Below are positions 25,567-33,607 of a stretch of 64,000 bases of DNA, piece after piece. The position numbers and the translations under genes were made by a program. Under the pieces are notes generated by a model, which saw only the letters and a program-made list of their open reading frames with translations, was not told where the DNA came from and searched no databases. The stretch's first letter is position 1. Every line of letters starts with the position of its first letter. The stretch is from Flavobacteriales bacterium UBA952 (lineage in GTDB: Bacteria > Bacteroidota > Bacteroidia > Flavobacteriales_D > Crocinitomicaceae): contig CAJJBU010000007.1 in NCBI GenBank assembly GCA_905182495.1, forward strand, positions 29,238 to 93,237, given 5' to 3'.

Positions 25567-26814
25567 TTACTTAATGTCTACAGTCACTCCCCAACATGAA
25601 AGGGTCACTTGTGTAGGACTGTTATTGCTAAAAATCTCATCGGATGATGGGCAATTCGCTTTAAAGTTTTCAGCTGCACTAGATGCGCCAGCCTTCGTTG
25701 CAAGCTGCGCAGCATAATAATAATTACATTTTCGATCGAAAGTGCTTGACCCACAAGTTTCCCATAGCTTTGCAACACAATTTGCCGCAACCAATAAGGC
25801 TTTAGATCGGTTTTCACCCCCCATTGTCATTGCGGTATTGTATGCCGATTTATAACTCTTCAAATTGCTGTACTGAATTTCCAATATATTTAATAGTATC
25901 GCTCCTTTTAAGGTATCATTATCAGCCATTTCTAGAGCCGTTCGATATACACCCATTGATTCTGTATATTTCTTCTTGACCATTAATAGATCAGCCTTTG
26001 CTAAAACCGCATCGACTGAATTGTCTATAGAAATAATAGTATCAATCAACATCGCATACGCATCACTCTCCGTGCAGCCTTTTTCTTTCAACAAGCCCAA
26101 AAAGTTAGTTACCGCCTTTTTCTTTTTTGATTTCTCCTGAGGCAAATCACTCATAAACCCCAAAAGGTCAGGTAAAATATCATCACAGGTACGAACAACT
26201 ACATTAAAATACCCCGTCATCGACGCTTGTGTACGCGCCTTGAATCCTTCTTTTTCAATCTTACGAGATAAAGAAAAATAGTCTGTAATCATTCGTTTCT
26301 TGTAGACATCCTTTTGAGCATCTTTCGCCTTCGTATAGAGCGTATAAAGGTTGTAGTAATAATAACTAAGCTGGGCATCCTTAAATTTATTTCCCTCCAA
26401 AAAAGCTACTGTAAACAAGGAATCTGCTTGAACACGATTCGGCAATGTAGACTGGAGTATATAAAGCGCTCTTTTTGAAGCATCCTTTGAATCAAGAAAC
26501 CCCTTCTGTTCTGCACGATCGTATGCCGCAATTAAAGTATCTATATATAATTTCTTAACCGCTTTGTCTTTTTCTGTCGCAACAGCATTTCGCAATGTCT
26601 GAATCATATTGCCATACTTTTTAGCATCATAATCCCCACAAATACTTTCTCCTTTTAGGTAATACATGGATGCCCTTGCATAGTCTTTTAATTGAAGCTC
26701 CTGCCCAACAAATAATTGCATTCTTTTACACTCTCTTTCTCCAAGGGAATCCATTTGACCAAAAGTCAATGAAATCATAAAAACAAATCCCAGTCCTAAT
26801 CCAATCTTCTTCAT
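25567..26814 (-). CDS. Secreted TPR-like helical repeat protein
   Basis: A 415-residue exported protein (signal MKKIGLGLGFVFMISLTFGQ). The body is almost wholly helical with paired-helix blocks typical of tetratricopeptide repeats (DYARASMYYLKGESICGD, KKYTESMGVYRTALEMADND, SAYNTAMTMGGENRSKAL). Six cysteines are spread over the mature part. No enzyme motif. A TPR protein between an OMP gene and lptC is a recurring Bacteroidota arrangement; function unknown. It starts 6 bp after the OMP gene. Confidence 0.78.
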   Translation of the reverse strand: MKKIGLGLGFVFMISLTFGQMDSLGERECKRMQLFVGQELQLKDYARASMYYLKGESICGDYDAKKYGNMIQTLRNAVATEKDKAVKKLYIDTLIAAYDRAEQKGFLDSKDASKRALYILQSTLPNRVQADSLFTVAFLEGNKFKDAQLSYYYYNLYTLYTKAKDAQKDVYKKRMITDYFSLSRKIEKEGFKARTQASMTGYFNVVVRTCDDILPDLLGFMSDLPQEKSKKKKAVTNFLGLLKEKGCTESDAYAMLIDTIISIDNSVDAVLAKADLLMVKKKYTESMGVYRTALEMADNDTLKGAILLNILEIQYSNLKSYKSAYNTAMTMGGENRSKALLVAANCVAKLWETCGSSTFDRKCNYYYAAQLATKAGASSAAENFKANCPSSDEIFSNNSPTQVTLSCWGVTVDIK

Positions 26815-26820
26815 GTCTCT

Positions 26821-28158
26821 TTAATCTAATTTTCTTTTTCTAAACCACTTTTCAAAATTGGAAGGTGAAAATACCACACCAAATTTAAATCCTATATACT
26901 GCTCTTCAATATCAGCTTCTTGACCTGTTCCTTTTTGACCTAAAACAAAAGCCAAATTCAGAGAAGATAAAGACATTTGAGCCAGTATAGGAATGCCAAT
27001 TCCAAATGTCGTGCCACGATCGGTATAAGAAATTCCATTTGAGGAAAAGGGAAGCATCCTTTGGAAGTAACCAATTCTATAATTTAATTTTTCAAGCATT
27101 TTCAAAGTTGCTACATTTTCAAATAATCTAGTTTCAGGAGAGTAGCTCATTCCGAAGCAAAGAGCAGATGAAGCACCAACAGACCACGCCTCGCTGCCCT
27201 CATAAGAAGAAACAACACCTTGATTTGACTTGTAAGAAGCTGCAAAGGTTATGTTTGGCCTTCTGGTCGTTGTTTTCCGTTTCGTTTCTTTCAGGTAGTA
27301 TTTGTACTTGAATCCAATCTCATAAGAAGTCAAAGCCCGAATAGACCCTTCTGAATTCAAGGAGAAAATAGTATCGAAAATAGATGGTGAATTAATATTT
27401 GCAGAGGTATATAGACTATTTTCAAGAGTACTATTGAAGTTTTGTGCCGGATCTAGTGTAAATCCAATAAGCAAGGAATGTCTTTCAGCTATTGTTTGTT
27501 CAAAATGTGCCGCTAATTGGTAATGGAAGGCTGACAATCTCGTTATATCAGATGATAATCCACCTTGGCCTGAATCACCAGTGATAAGCTCACTGCGACG
27601 TTCATTCGTCACAAAGCCAAATAAATACGCTGCATTAACTCCTATGGACAAATGACTTCTTTTGGTAGCGATCGGTGCAAAACCAAACCCTAGAAAAGCA
27701 TCCTGAATATTTCCATTTCCAGAATAAGTATATCGAATGGAATCTAAACCAGTAAATAAAGACTGACTAAACTCATAGCCCATGCTAGCATATGGCTTAA
27801 GTCCGAAGGCTAAACCACTACGTTTGGTCGTTTTAAATGCCAAGGAAAAATGATCGATCAATGTTGCAGTTCGGAATTCAGAAACACCCTGCTGCTCATA
27901 AAACGAAAAGCGAGATTCTATACCAAGAGACATTAATGTATTTCCTTTACTCAATCGCGAATACGAAGACGGGTTAAAGAAATTAACATTGGTAGAGTCA
28001 ATCCAAACACTATTTACATTTCCTAAGGCCGATGTAATGGCATTAGAACCCGTATTGGTCTCTCCAATTCCATAGGAAGACAAGGGATGGGTTGTCGTCA
28101 CTTGGGCAAATGACACATTTATTAAAAACCCTAAAGCAAAAGTTAAACTATAACGCAT
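26821..28158 (-). CDS. Outer-membrane beta-barrel protein (FadL/porin-like)
   Basis: About 445 residues with a signal peptide (MRYSLTFALGFLINVSFAQ) and a full-length barrel pattern. The segment THPLSSYGIGETNTGSNAITSALGNVNSVWID near the N terminus is like the plug of FadL-type channels, followed by many amphipathic strands (SHLSIGVNAAYLFGFVTNE). I start at the ATG at 28158, not 28179, because it gives a proper signal peptide and an 11-bp overlap with coaX. It is the second gene of the operon from coaX to DUF5686. Confidence 0.8.
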   Translation of the reverse strand: MRYSLTFALGFLINVSFAQVTTTHPLSSYGIGETNTGSNAITSALGNVNSVWIDSTNVNFFNPSSYSRLSKGNTLMSLGIESRFSFYEQQGVSEFRTATLIDHFSLAFKTTKRSGLAFGLKPYASMGYEFSQSLFTGLDSIRYTYSGNGNIQDAFLGFGFAPIATKRSHLSIGVNAAYLFGFVTNERRSELITGDSGQGGLSSDITRLSAFHYQLAAHFEQTIAERHSLLIGFTLDPAQNFNSTLENSLYTSANINSPSIFDTIFSLNSEGSIRALTSYEIGFKYKYYLKETKRKTTTRRPNITFAASYKSNQGVVSSYEGSEAWSVGASSALCFGMSYSPETRLFENVATLKMLEKLNYRIGYFQRMLPFSSNGISYTDRGTTFGIGIPILAQMSLSSLNLAFVLGQKGTGQEADIEEQYIGFKFGVVFSPSNFEKWFRKRKLD

Positions 28159-28870
28159 GTATTTTATATATTTCAACAATTCCTTCGAGTGTCAAATTTT
28201 TGTTTGCAAAGATGTTACTTTTTTGAGGGAAATCAAAATAAGAAGCGTCTCCTCCTGTAAGAAAAATCTGAAGCTCATCAAAGTCCCTTTCATAACGCGA
28301 AATCATGCCTTGTATTTCATGGGTCATTCCATTGATGACACCGGAATGAATGGATGCATTCGTGTTTTCTCCAATTAAGGAGACCTTATCTTTAAATGTA
28401 AGAAGTGGTAGCTTACTTGTGTAATGGTTGAGAGACCTATACCTCATGTCGATGCCCGGAGCAATCGAACCCCCATGATAAAATCCATCCGCAGACAAAA
28501 AATCAAATTTCACACAGGTGCCTATATCTATAATCAAGTTGTTTTTTCCTGAAGAATGGAGTTTTGCGGCAGCCACATTACACAATCGATCTATACCAAC
28601 AGTATCCATTGAGGTGTATAAACTTCTAAAAGGCAGTCTTGATTTGGAAGTAACCTGATGAACAGAAGCCACGTTTAATTTTAGTGAGCTCCTATCTTCC
28701 GTTCCTAATACCGATGCCAAAACAACATGTCGGCCTTTCACAAATTCTAGTGCTTCACCCCAAGTTTTTACCCGGTGAACGATACCCATTTCCTGGTTTT
28801 CGACCAAAGCTACTTTTATGGAAGTATTGCCTGCATCGACTATTAAGTAAGACTTTTTTGCTTCCAACAT
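28148..28870 (-). CDS. coaX: Type III pantothenate kinase
   Basis: ASKHA-fold kinase for the first step of coenzyme A synthesis. About 240 residues with IVDAGNTSIKVAL at the N terminus, the pantothenate-site DTVGIDRLCNVAAA, the second phosphate motif IIDIGTCVKFDF, GGSIAPGIDMRYRSL and FLTGGDASYF. The ORF-track TTG at 28885 is replaced here by the ATG at 28870: a TATCTTTG box at 28875-28882 ends 4 bp before it and makes a leaderless transcript likely. First gene of a six-gene operon. Confidence 0.93.
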   Translation of the reverse strand: MLEAKKSYLIVDAGNTSIKVALVENQEMGIVHRVKTWGEALEFVKGRHVVLASVLGTEDRSSLKLNVASVHQVTSKSRLPFRSLYTSMDTVGIDRLCNVAAAKLHSSGKNNLIIDIGTCVKFDFLSADGFYHGGSIAPGIDMRYRSLNHYTSKLPLLTFKDKVSLIGENTNASIHSGVINGMTHEIQGMISRYERDFDELQIFLTGGDASYFDFPQKSNIFANKNLTLEGIVEIYKIHAL

Positions 28871-28874
28871 GGCA

Positions 28875-28882
28875 CAAAGATA
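28875..28882 (-). promoter_or_regulatory. TATCTTTG -7 box directly before coaX
   Basis: Exact TAnnTTTG on the minus strand with a 4-nt gap to the ATG at 28870. It overlaps the longer TTG-started reading of the ORF, which argues against that start. Upstream spacing would place TTTTC, not TTTG, at -33. Confidence 0.55.
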
Positions 28883-28911
28883 CAAGTAACCCTATATTTT
28901 TGAAAAGATTA

Positions 28912-28944
28912 TTTGCATTCTAAACTAAAATATTCATATTTTTG
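28912..28944 (+). promoter_or_regulatory. Promoter of tRNA-Phe
   Basis: TTTG at 28912-28915, 21-bp spacer, TATTTTTG at 28937-28944: a complete Bacteroidota-type promoter 15 bp before the tRNA. It is divergent from the coaX promoter. Confidence 0.65.
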
Positions 28945-28959
28945 CCTCCGCTTAAGGCT

Positions 28960-29032
28960 GGTACCTTAGCTCAGTTGGTAGAGCAATGGACTGAAAATCC
29001 ATGTGTCCCTGGTTCGATTCCTGGAGGTACCA
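28960..29032 (+). tRNA. tRNA-Phe (GAA)
   Basis: Seventy-three nucleotides fold as a cloverleaf: acceptor GGTACCT/AGGTACC, D arm GCTC/GAGC, anticodon stem ATGGA/TCCAT with loop CTGAAAA (anticodon GAA), 5-nt variable loop, T loop TTCGATT. The discriminator is A and CCA is not encoded. The T stem CCTGG/CCTGG has an unusual T/T mismatch at its centre (positions 51-63). Own promoter upstream and a strong terminator downstream. Confidence 0.95.
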
Positions 29033-29045
29033 CAACTTAAACCTA

Positions 29046-29083
29046 AAACCCTTGACAGTCGTTAGATTCGTCAAGGGTTTTTT
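29046..29083 (+). terminator. Intrinsic terminator of tRNA-Phe
   Basis: AAACCCTTGAC (29046-29056) pairs perfectly with GTCAAGGGTTT (29070-29080) and is followed by further T to 29083. It lies 13 bp after the tRNA. Confidence 0.85.
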
Positions 29084-29148
29084 AGTTCCCCTCGGTATGA
29101 TTAACTGACGTCTTTTTTTATTTCAAACCTATTTACACATAAAGAATG

Positions 29149-29156
29149 TATATTTG
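29149..29156 (+). promoter_or_regulatory. TATATTTG -7 box before the 29188 gene
   Basis: Exact TAnnTTTG match lying inside the 5' extension of the ORF-track reading (29146). This supports the downstream ATG at 29188 as the real start, giving a leader of about 27 nt. Confidence 0.5.
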
Positions 29157-29187
29157 GAATCTTCATTTATACACTTACAAAACTCAA

Positions 29188-31368
29188 ATGAAATCTTTAT
29201 TTCCCCTTTTCCTTTTCGGATTATTGATTGTTAAAAATACACAAGCCCAAAATAGCGAACAGTTATTGACTGATTTTTACTTTGATAGCAGTCTGCCCTT
29301 ATTGGACTCAAGCGGATTTAACTATACAGCAGATTATACCCTTTCAAGTTCTTCATGGGCTATAGATAGTTTTCCTGAAAGTGTTGTTTTCCAAAAGCAG
29401 CTGAGTTATGAAAACACATTAGACCCAAGTACTTCTTATGATATAAGGATCGGTAAAGGAGGACAATTATATTCTTTCCGTGGTGTATTTGGAGAGTCTG
29501 TTCCTCCTCAATGGGTCAATCCAAATTGGGTACAGCCCTCTTATGGCGGAGGTCACTCCTATGCGCCCTGGGTTGATGAGGTTTGGCAGCTGGTAAGTGT
29601 AGACGGAAGTATTCACAACCCACCTGATTCCTCCTATTTCATACATCAGGCCGGCGTTTATTTAAAAACACCATCCCAAACCCAGCCCTTTTATTCGCCT
29701 ATTCTCGCTGAATATTTTGATCCTGATGACCAATCATATAGTGTCGTCAATTGGGGGCAGCAGGCACATACAGAAGATCTTCAGAATATCAATCATGATG
29801 CGGGGCTCTTGTATTACACCAAGTACACAAATAAAGGCAAAGGAATTATTCAGGTCGATAACATGATCTATAATTTTGGACAGGACAACATGAATTTTTT
29901 AAATGTTCCTTGGGGAGGCGTTCGAAACTCTTCGTTAGATCATTTTTTCATTTCAACGCCGACACATGATTATAATTTAACGACAGGTTTATATGGCCAA
30001 ACGCCCGTGATCCAGACAGCAAGCACCGGTGGATGGGTGGCTTGGTCAAATGAGATCAACGGAAATTCGGCTACATTGGGAATGGCACATCCAACAACGA
30101 CCAATACCTATGGCAATAAATTCAGATATGGTGATGCTGGAAATCTATCCAATGCAAACAACCTGAGAGACTATCATGTCTTTGAAATGATTAGACAACC
30201 CACTGGCAACCAACTTGGTTTTGGTAAATCGATGAGCTTTCGATATTTCTATGTCTTGGGTGCTTCTGTTGATTCTGTTAAAAATACGATTGTGCAATAT
30301 GATTTGATCTCTCACGGGTTAGATACGGCCTATGTCGCCAACATCTATGACGTAGATTCTTTAAGATATAGCTTCGCGTATTCTACACAAAGCTTGTCTG
30401 CCTCAGTTACGGGTTCGGAAAGTGGGTTGTTACTGCGGACAAGTCCCTTTTCCGACAGCTACCCCCTATTCAAAATAAGCTCAAACGAAAGTGTTGATGC
30501 ACTTAGCTCTAATCCATACTATTTTTCTGAATTTGCTTATGACGGAACGACGACGGCAATCAAACTACTCGGGTTTTTAGACAGCCCTACCCATATCACA
30601 GTGATTCAGGATACAATTTGTAAGGGTGAAGACTTTTCATTTTCAGACGGGACAGTTTTTAACAATCTTCTTGAGGATACTTCCTATATCAGTTCTTTGT
30701 CTTCAAGTCAACTCGATTGGGACAGCCTGGTCATTCAGAACCTTGTTGTTCTTCCTGTTCATGATGAAATAGACCTACAAGAGGCCTGTGCTTCTTATAT
30801 CTGGATGGATGGAGTGAACTATACTGAATCTACAAACACACCGACTGTCGTTCTTTCAAATCAGTTTGGATGCGATAGCACGGTAACGCTTGATTTAACG
30901 ATACATGATGTTGATGTGCAAATAACACAAATAGATGATATTACCCTGCAATCCAATACATCTAACGCACAATACCAGTGGCTAGATTGCGACAATACTT
31001 TCGAAGCAATCAATGGAGAAACGAATCAAAGTTTTGCTGCCACATACAACAGTAATTTTGCGGTAATTGTGACGGAAAACAATTGTTCTGATACCTCACT
31101 GTGTATTCAAATCAGTACCGTGGGAATTCAAAACAATATTTATAGTGTTATAAACGTCTATCCCAATCCAACGGCAAACCTCATCACCATTCAATCAGAA
31201 AATATAATGAACAACAAGTTCAAGATTTCGGATCAAAAAGGACGCGCTGTACTTATGGGACGACTCAAAGTGAATAATACTGAGGTCTCGCTTGAAACAC
31301 TCTCAAAAGGGATTTACACAATCCAAGTAGAGGGGAACTATAAACCCGTAGTGATTGTGAAGGAATAG
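29188..31368 (+). CDS. Secreted protein with T9SS type A sorting domain
   Basis: A 726-residue exported protein. The ATG at 29188 gives a clean signal peptide (MKSLFPLFLFGLLIVKNTQAQ); the 14 residues upstream in the ORF track do not belong. The central part (about 40-480) is Tyr/Ser/Asp-rich with a WVNPNWVQPSYGGGHSYAPWVDE segment and no domain that I recognise. Residues about 490-640 carry DTICKGEDFSF and FGCDSTVTLDLTI blocks seen in Bacteroidota adhesin-like cargo. The C terminus (VINVYPNPTANLITIQSEN to VVIVKE) is a T9SS type A sorting domain, so the protein is moved to the cell surface or medium. Confidence 0.85.
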   Translation: MKSLFPLFLFGLLIVKNTQAQNSEQLLTDFYFDSSLPLLDSSGFNYTADYTLSSSSWAIDSFPESVVFQKQLSYENTLDPSTSYDIRIGKGGQLYSFRGVFGESVPPQWVNPNWVQPSYGGGHSYAPWVDEVWQLVSVDGSIHNPPDSSYFIHQAGVYLKTPSQTQPFYSPILAEYFDPDDQSYSVVNWGQQAHTEDLQNINHDAGLLYYTKYTNKGKGIIQVDNMIYNFGQDNMNFLNVPWGGVRNSSLDHFFISTPTHDYNLTTGLYGQTPVIQTASTGGWVAWSNEINGNSATLGMAHPTTTNTYGNKFRYGDAGNLSNANNLRDYHVFEMIRQPTGNQLGFGKSMSFRYFYVLGASVDSVKNTIVQYDLISHGLDTAYVANIYDVDSLRYSFAYSTQSLSASVTGSESGLLLRTSPFSDSYPLFKISSNESVDALSSNPYYFSEFAYDGTTTAIKLLGFLDSPTHITVIQDTICKGEDFSFSDGTVFNNLLEDTSYISSLSSSQLDWDSLVIQNLVVLPVHDEIDLQEACASYIWMDGVNYTESTNTPTVVLSNQFGCDSTVTLDLTIHDVDVQITQIDDITLQSNTSNAQYQWLDCDNTFEAINGETNQSFAATYNSNFAVIVTENNCSDTSLCIQISTVGIQNNIYSVINVYPNPTANLITIQSENIMNNKFKISDQKGRAVLMGRLKVNNTEVSLETLSKGIYTIQVEGNYKPVVIVKE

Positions 31369-31518
31369 AAGATTTAGAATTAGATATTCCATAAATCCCC
31401 TCAGTACTGACCAACTTTTTTTATGCCCAAACGACACTGTATATACTAATTACAAGTTGGTTCAATAGTTTATCTTTTGTAACAATTATTCCTAAACTGA
31501 TTATTCTATATAATCAGA

Positions 31519-32160
31519 ATGTCATCTAAAACAGAATTCATAGAAATGAGACAATTTAAAATCACGCTAAGCATCATTTATGTAATCTATGCTGTATTTA
31601 TGATGTCTATTTCCCGATTTGGGATGGAACTGTACCTAAATAATATCGGCACCCTTTTCCTGTTAACATTGATGTTACTTGATATTCGCAAGAACATACT
31701 GAGTAAGAAAGGGTTTTTGGGTCTCTGGGGATTCTCGGTGTTGCATTCCATTGGTGCCACCTGGTTGTACTCTTTTGTCCCCTATAATGATTGGATGACT
31801 GCTTTATTTGATTTCGACATGGATGCCTTTTTTGGCTTCACTAGAAATCACTATGACCGATTGGTTCATTTTTCTTTTGGTATTCTTTTGATGGCGGCCA
31901 CCAAAGATCTCATCATGCACAACTATAAATTCAATTTGAAACAGGCTTTACTTGTGGCCTTTTTAAGTATTCAGACTTTCAGCATGATTTATGAGCTTTT
32001 TGAATGGGGAATCTCTCTAACATTTTCTGACGGTATGGCCGATAGTTACAATGGACAGCAGGGAGACGTTTGGGATGCGCATAAAGATATGGGGCTCGCT
32101 ATGTTCGGGTCATTGATTACATGGTTTTTTTTAAGACTCGATAGAAATAGTAACAAATAG
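31519..32160 (+). CDS. DUF2238 (YjdF-like) membrane protein
   Basis: A 213-residue inner-membrane protein with about six helices. The loop motifs NHYDRLVHFSFGILL and YNGQQGDVWDAHKDMGLAMFG are the signature of the DUF2238/YjdF family, whose function is unknown. The conserved His, Asp and Glu in these loops (also YELFEWG) suggest metal or lipid-substrate chemistry, but this is inference. A start at the inner ATG (MRQFKI) is equally possible. A terminator follows directly. Confidence 0.85.
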   Translation: MSSKTEFIEMRQFKITLSIIYVIYAVFMMSISRFGMELYLNNIGTLFLLTLMLLDIRKNILSKKGFLGLWGFSVLHSIGATWLYSFVPYNDWMTALFDFDMDAFFGFTRNHYDRLVHFSFGILLMAATKDLIMHNYKFNLKQALLVAFLSIQTFSMIYELFEWGISLTFSDGMADSYNGQQGDVWDAHKDMGLAMFGSLITWFFLRLDRNSNK

Positions 32161-32169
32161 CAACCGAAA

Positions 32170-32198
32170 AAAGACCCTCAGTTTCCTGAAGGTCTTTT
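32170..32198 (+). terminator. Terminator of the DUF2238 gene
   Basis: AAAGACC (32170-32176) and GGTCTTT (32191-32197), extended by CAG/CTG, with TTTT; begins 10 bp after the stop codon. Confidence 0.7.
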
Positions 32199-32434
32199 AG
32201 GTATTGAAAAAAGAAGAGAGCTCTTATTCTCAAAGTTAAAAGATTAAAAAAAATGTCTTCGTGAAATTGTTTCTGTTGTAAAAATGTTAAGTTGGATATG
32301 ATTACGAGACATTTAATTGTAAATCTTTATTTCATAATTCTTTTTAATTTGTCATTCTTGCTGTAACAAATTTACTTCAACCCTAAAGCTTTAACACAAT
32401 AAAAAATGTTGTCTACTGACAAAATACAAGGTAA
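32199..32434. other. Intergenic, AT-rich, no gene supported
   Basis: Between two hairpins I see no ORF with coding features. Because a second plus-strand terminator follows at 32435 without an annotated gene before it, a small untranslated transcript could end there; no full promoter is visible. Confidence 0.4.
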
Positions 32435-32461
32435 GACGCAGGCCTGTCTGCGTGTTTTTTT
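32435..32461 (+). terminator. Plus-strand terminator without an obvious gene
   Basis: ACGCAG (32436-32441) and CTGCGT (32448-32453) form a GC-rich stem followed by G and at least seven T. A 19-codon ORF (MLSTDKIQG...) runs through it but has no support. Confidence 0.65.
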
Positions 32462-32470
32462 GTAGTGTCG

Positions 32471-32497
32471 AAAAAAAAAGGCCCACGTGAATGGGCC
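32471..32497 (-). terminator. Minus-strand terminator after the 68-codon ORF
   Basis: On the minus strand GGCCCA-TTCACG-TGGGCC is followed by nine T. It is about 57 bp beyond the stop of the small ORF at 32554, so it shows that this minus strand is transcribed. Confidence 0.7.
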
Positions 32498-32553
32498 GAT
32501 CTTGCTTTGACTATTAACTTAAACTATTAACTAATTCTTGTTATTTATCCTAT

Positions 32554-32760
32554 TCATTTGAACGACAAATGAAGCTTGGAAATGATTCTGAAATTGGAAT
32601 AAGGATTGCTGCACCAATAATTGGACCCCAAACAGATTGGGTATATTGATTCCGAATCAATAAAAACAGCGCCTCCTTCATGTATTAAAAATGACGCTAC
32701 ATGCGAAAGTATTAGACCAAAGAGGAACACAAGGCAAAAAAGGAGGCTATCTGTTTTCAT
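32554..32760 (-). CDS. Small possibly secreted or membrane peptide, unknown
   Basis: A 68-codon ORF with a hydrophobic N-terminal segment (DSLLFCLVFLFGLILSHVASFLI) that could be a signal anchor. Coding status is uncertain, but it is flanked by an exact TACATTTG box 22 bp upstream and a strong terminator downstream, which indicates a dedicated short transcript. The second half could also be read in another frame (QSVWGPIIGAAILIPISESF), so a frameshifted remnant or a non-coding RNA is an alternative. Confidence 0.4.
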   Translation of the reverse strand: MKTDSLLFCLVFLFGLILSHVASFLIHEGGAVFIDSESIYPICLGSNYWCSNPYSNFRIISKLHLSFK

Positions 32761-32782
32761 TTGTTGTTGTTTGTTACTGGGT

Positions 32783-32790
32783 CAAATGTA
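32783..32790 (-). promoter_or_regulatory. TACATTTG -7 box before the 68-codon ORF
   Basis: Exact TAnnTTTG on the minus strand, 22 bp before the ATG at 32760. No TTTG at -33. Confidence 0.45.
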
Positions 32791-32913
32791 ATACGATCTC
32801 TAGGAGATGTTTCATACAGAATAGAGGAACAAATAAATTTAAGAGAAAGGGGTTAGCTCATTCTAAGTAGTATTACTTAGTGCCCAAGCATGCCTAAAAT
32901 AATGCTTACATAA

Positions 32914-32937
32914 AAAAAAGGCCCTAGGGCCTTTTTT
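32914..32937. terminator. Bidirectional terminator (perfect palindrome)
   Basis: AAAAAAGGCCCTAGGGCCTTTTTT is a 24-bp perfect inverted repeat with A/T runs at both ends. It lies about 34 bp past the stop of the minus-strand T9SS mini-protein gene. An ACTAAACTATA repeat follows it. Confidence 0.7.
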
Positions 32938-32970
32938 ACTAAACTATAAACTAAACTATAAACTAAAGTT

Positions 32971-33369
32971 TTAACTAATAACTCTTAATTTTCTTGAACC
33001 TAAAAGTTCATTCTTCCTAAAGAACCTTACGATATAAACTCCTTCATTCAAGTCATGAACAGCAATTCCTTTTTGCTCCTCTGCTATATCAATGTCTTTT
33101 ACCCAACCTGATTCAGAATGAATCAATTGAATCAACGTAACATCTGCCCAGTCCGGCCAAGTTATTTTCACTTTTCCCGTCAAGGTTGGGTTTGGAAAAA
33201 TTACTGCCTTAAAATCACCTTGGCTTCCAGGATTCACAACATCACTAAAAGATGATGTCTTTAAATCATCAAAATTTACGTTCTCTTGAGATTGAATACT
33301 TTGACCAAAAAGTTGACCTGTCATTAATAGTGCTGCGCCGAATAAAAAATTTGTAATTGTTGTTTTCAT
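32971..33369 (-). CDS. Mini T9SS protein: signal peptide plus sorting domain only
   Basis: A 132-residue protein. From the ATG at 33369 it has a signal peptide (MKTTITNFLFGAALLMTGQLFGQ), about 35 linker residues, then directly a T9SS type A-like domain (AVIFPNPTLTGKVKITWPDW, GIAVHDLNEGVYIVRFF, ending RKLRVIS). No separate cargo domain is present. The 37-residue 5' extension in the ORF track overlaps the promoter and is not real. It may be a decoy, a substrate remnant or a small surface protein; function unknown. Confidence 0.75.
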   Translation of the reverse strand: MKTTITNFLFGAALLMTGQLFGQSIQSQENVNFDDLKTSSFSDVVNPGSQGDFKAVIFPNPTLTGKVKITWPDWADVTLIQLIHSESGWVKDIDIAEEQKGIAVHDLNEGVYIVRFFRKNELLGSRKLRVIS

Positions 33370-33405
33370 TTTGTGTTTTTTAAATTGTTTGTTTGTTTGT
33401 TGCCA

Positions 33406-33435
33406 CAAAGGTGCAACCTCTTTAGCTACACCAAA
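33406..33435 (-). promoter_or_regulatory. Promoter of the mini T9SS gene
   Basis: Minus strand: TTTG (33435-33432), 18-bp spacer, CACCTTTG (33413-33406), one mismatch to TAnnTTTG. It is 36 bp before the ATG at 33369 and inside the ORF-track extension. Confidence 0.45.
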
Positions 33436-33607
33436 GTGAAATTCAGTTATGTTGAAATTAAAATAAACCATTGTACACAAAGAGAGATAAGTATTACCAC
33501 GTATAGCAGGATAGGTGTGTCAAAGGAAGATACGGGAAACAGAACAGTATAAACGACTAAAAAACAAAGTCTTAAATATAAAAACTACCTAGTTGAATGA
33601 AAAAAAA

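Noticed and set aside
32404-32465. 19-codon ORF (MLSTDKIQGKTQACLRVFL) through the orphan terminator
   Set aside because: No start signal, and the hairpin explains the sequence better.
32554-32700. Alternative frame QSVWGPIIGAAILIPISESF as a remnant of a branched-chain amino acid permease
   Set aside because: The likeness is about 20 residues of a common hydrophobic pattern; not enough to claim homology.
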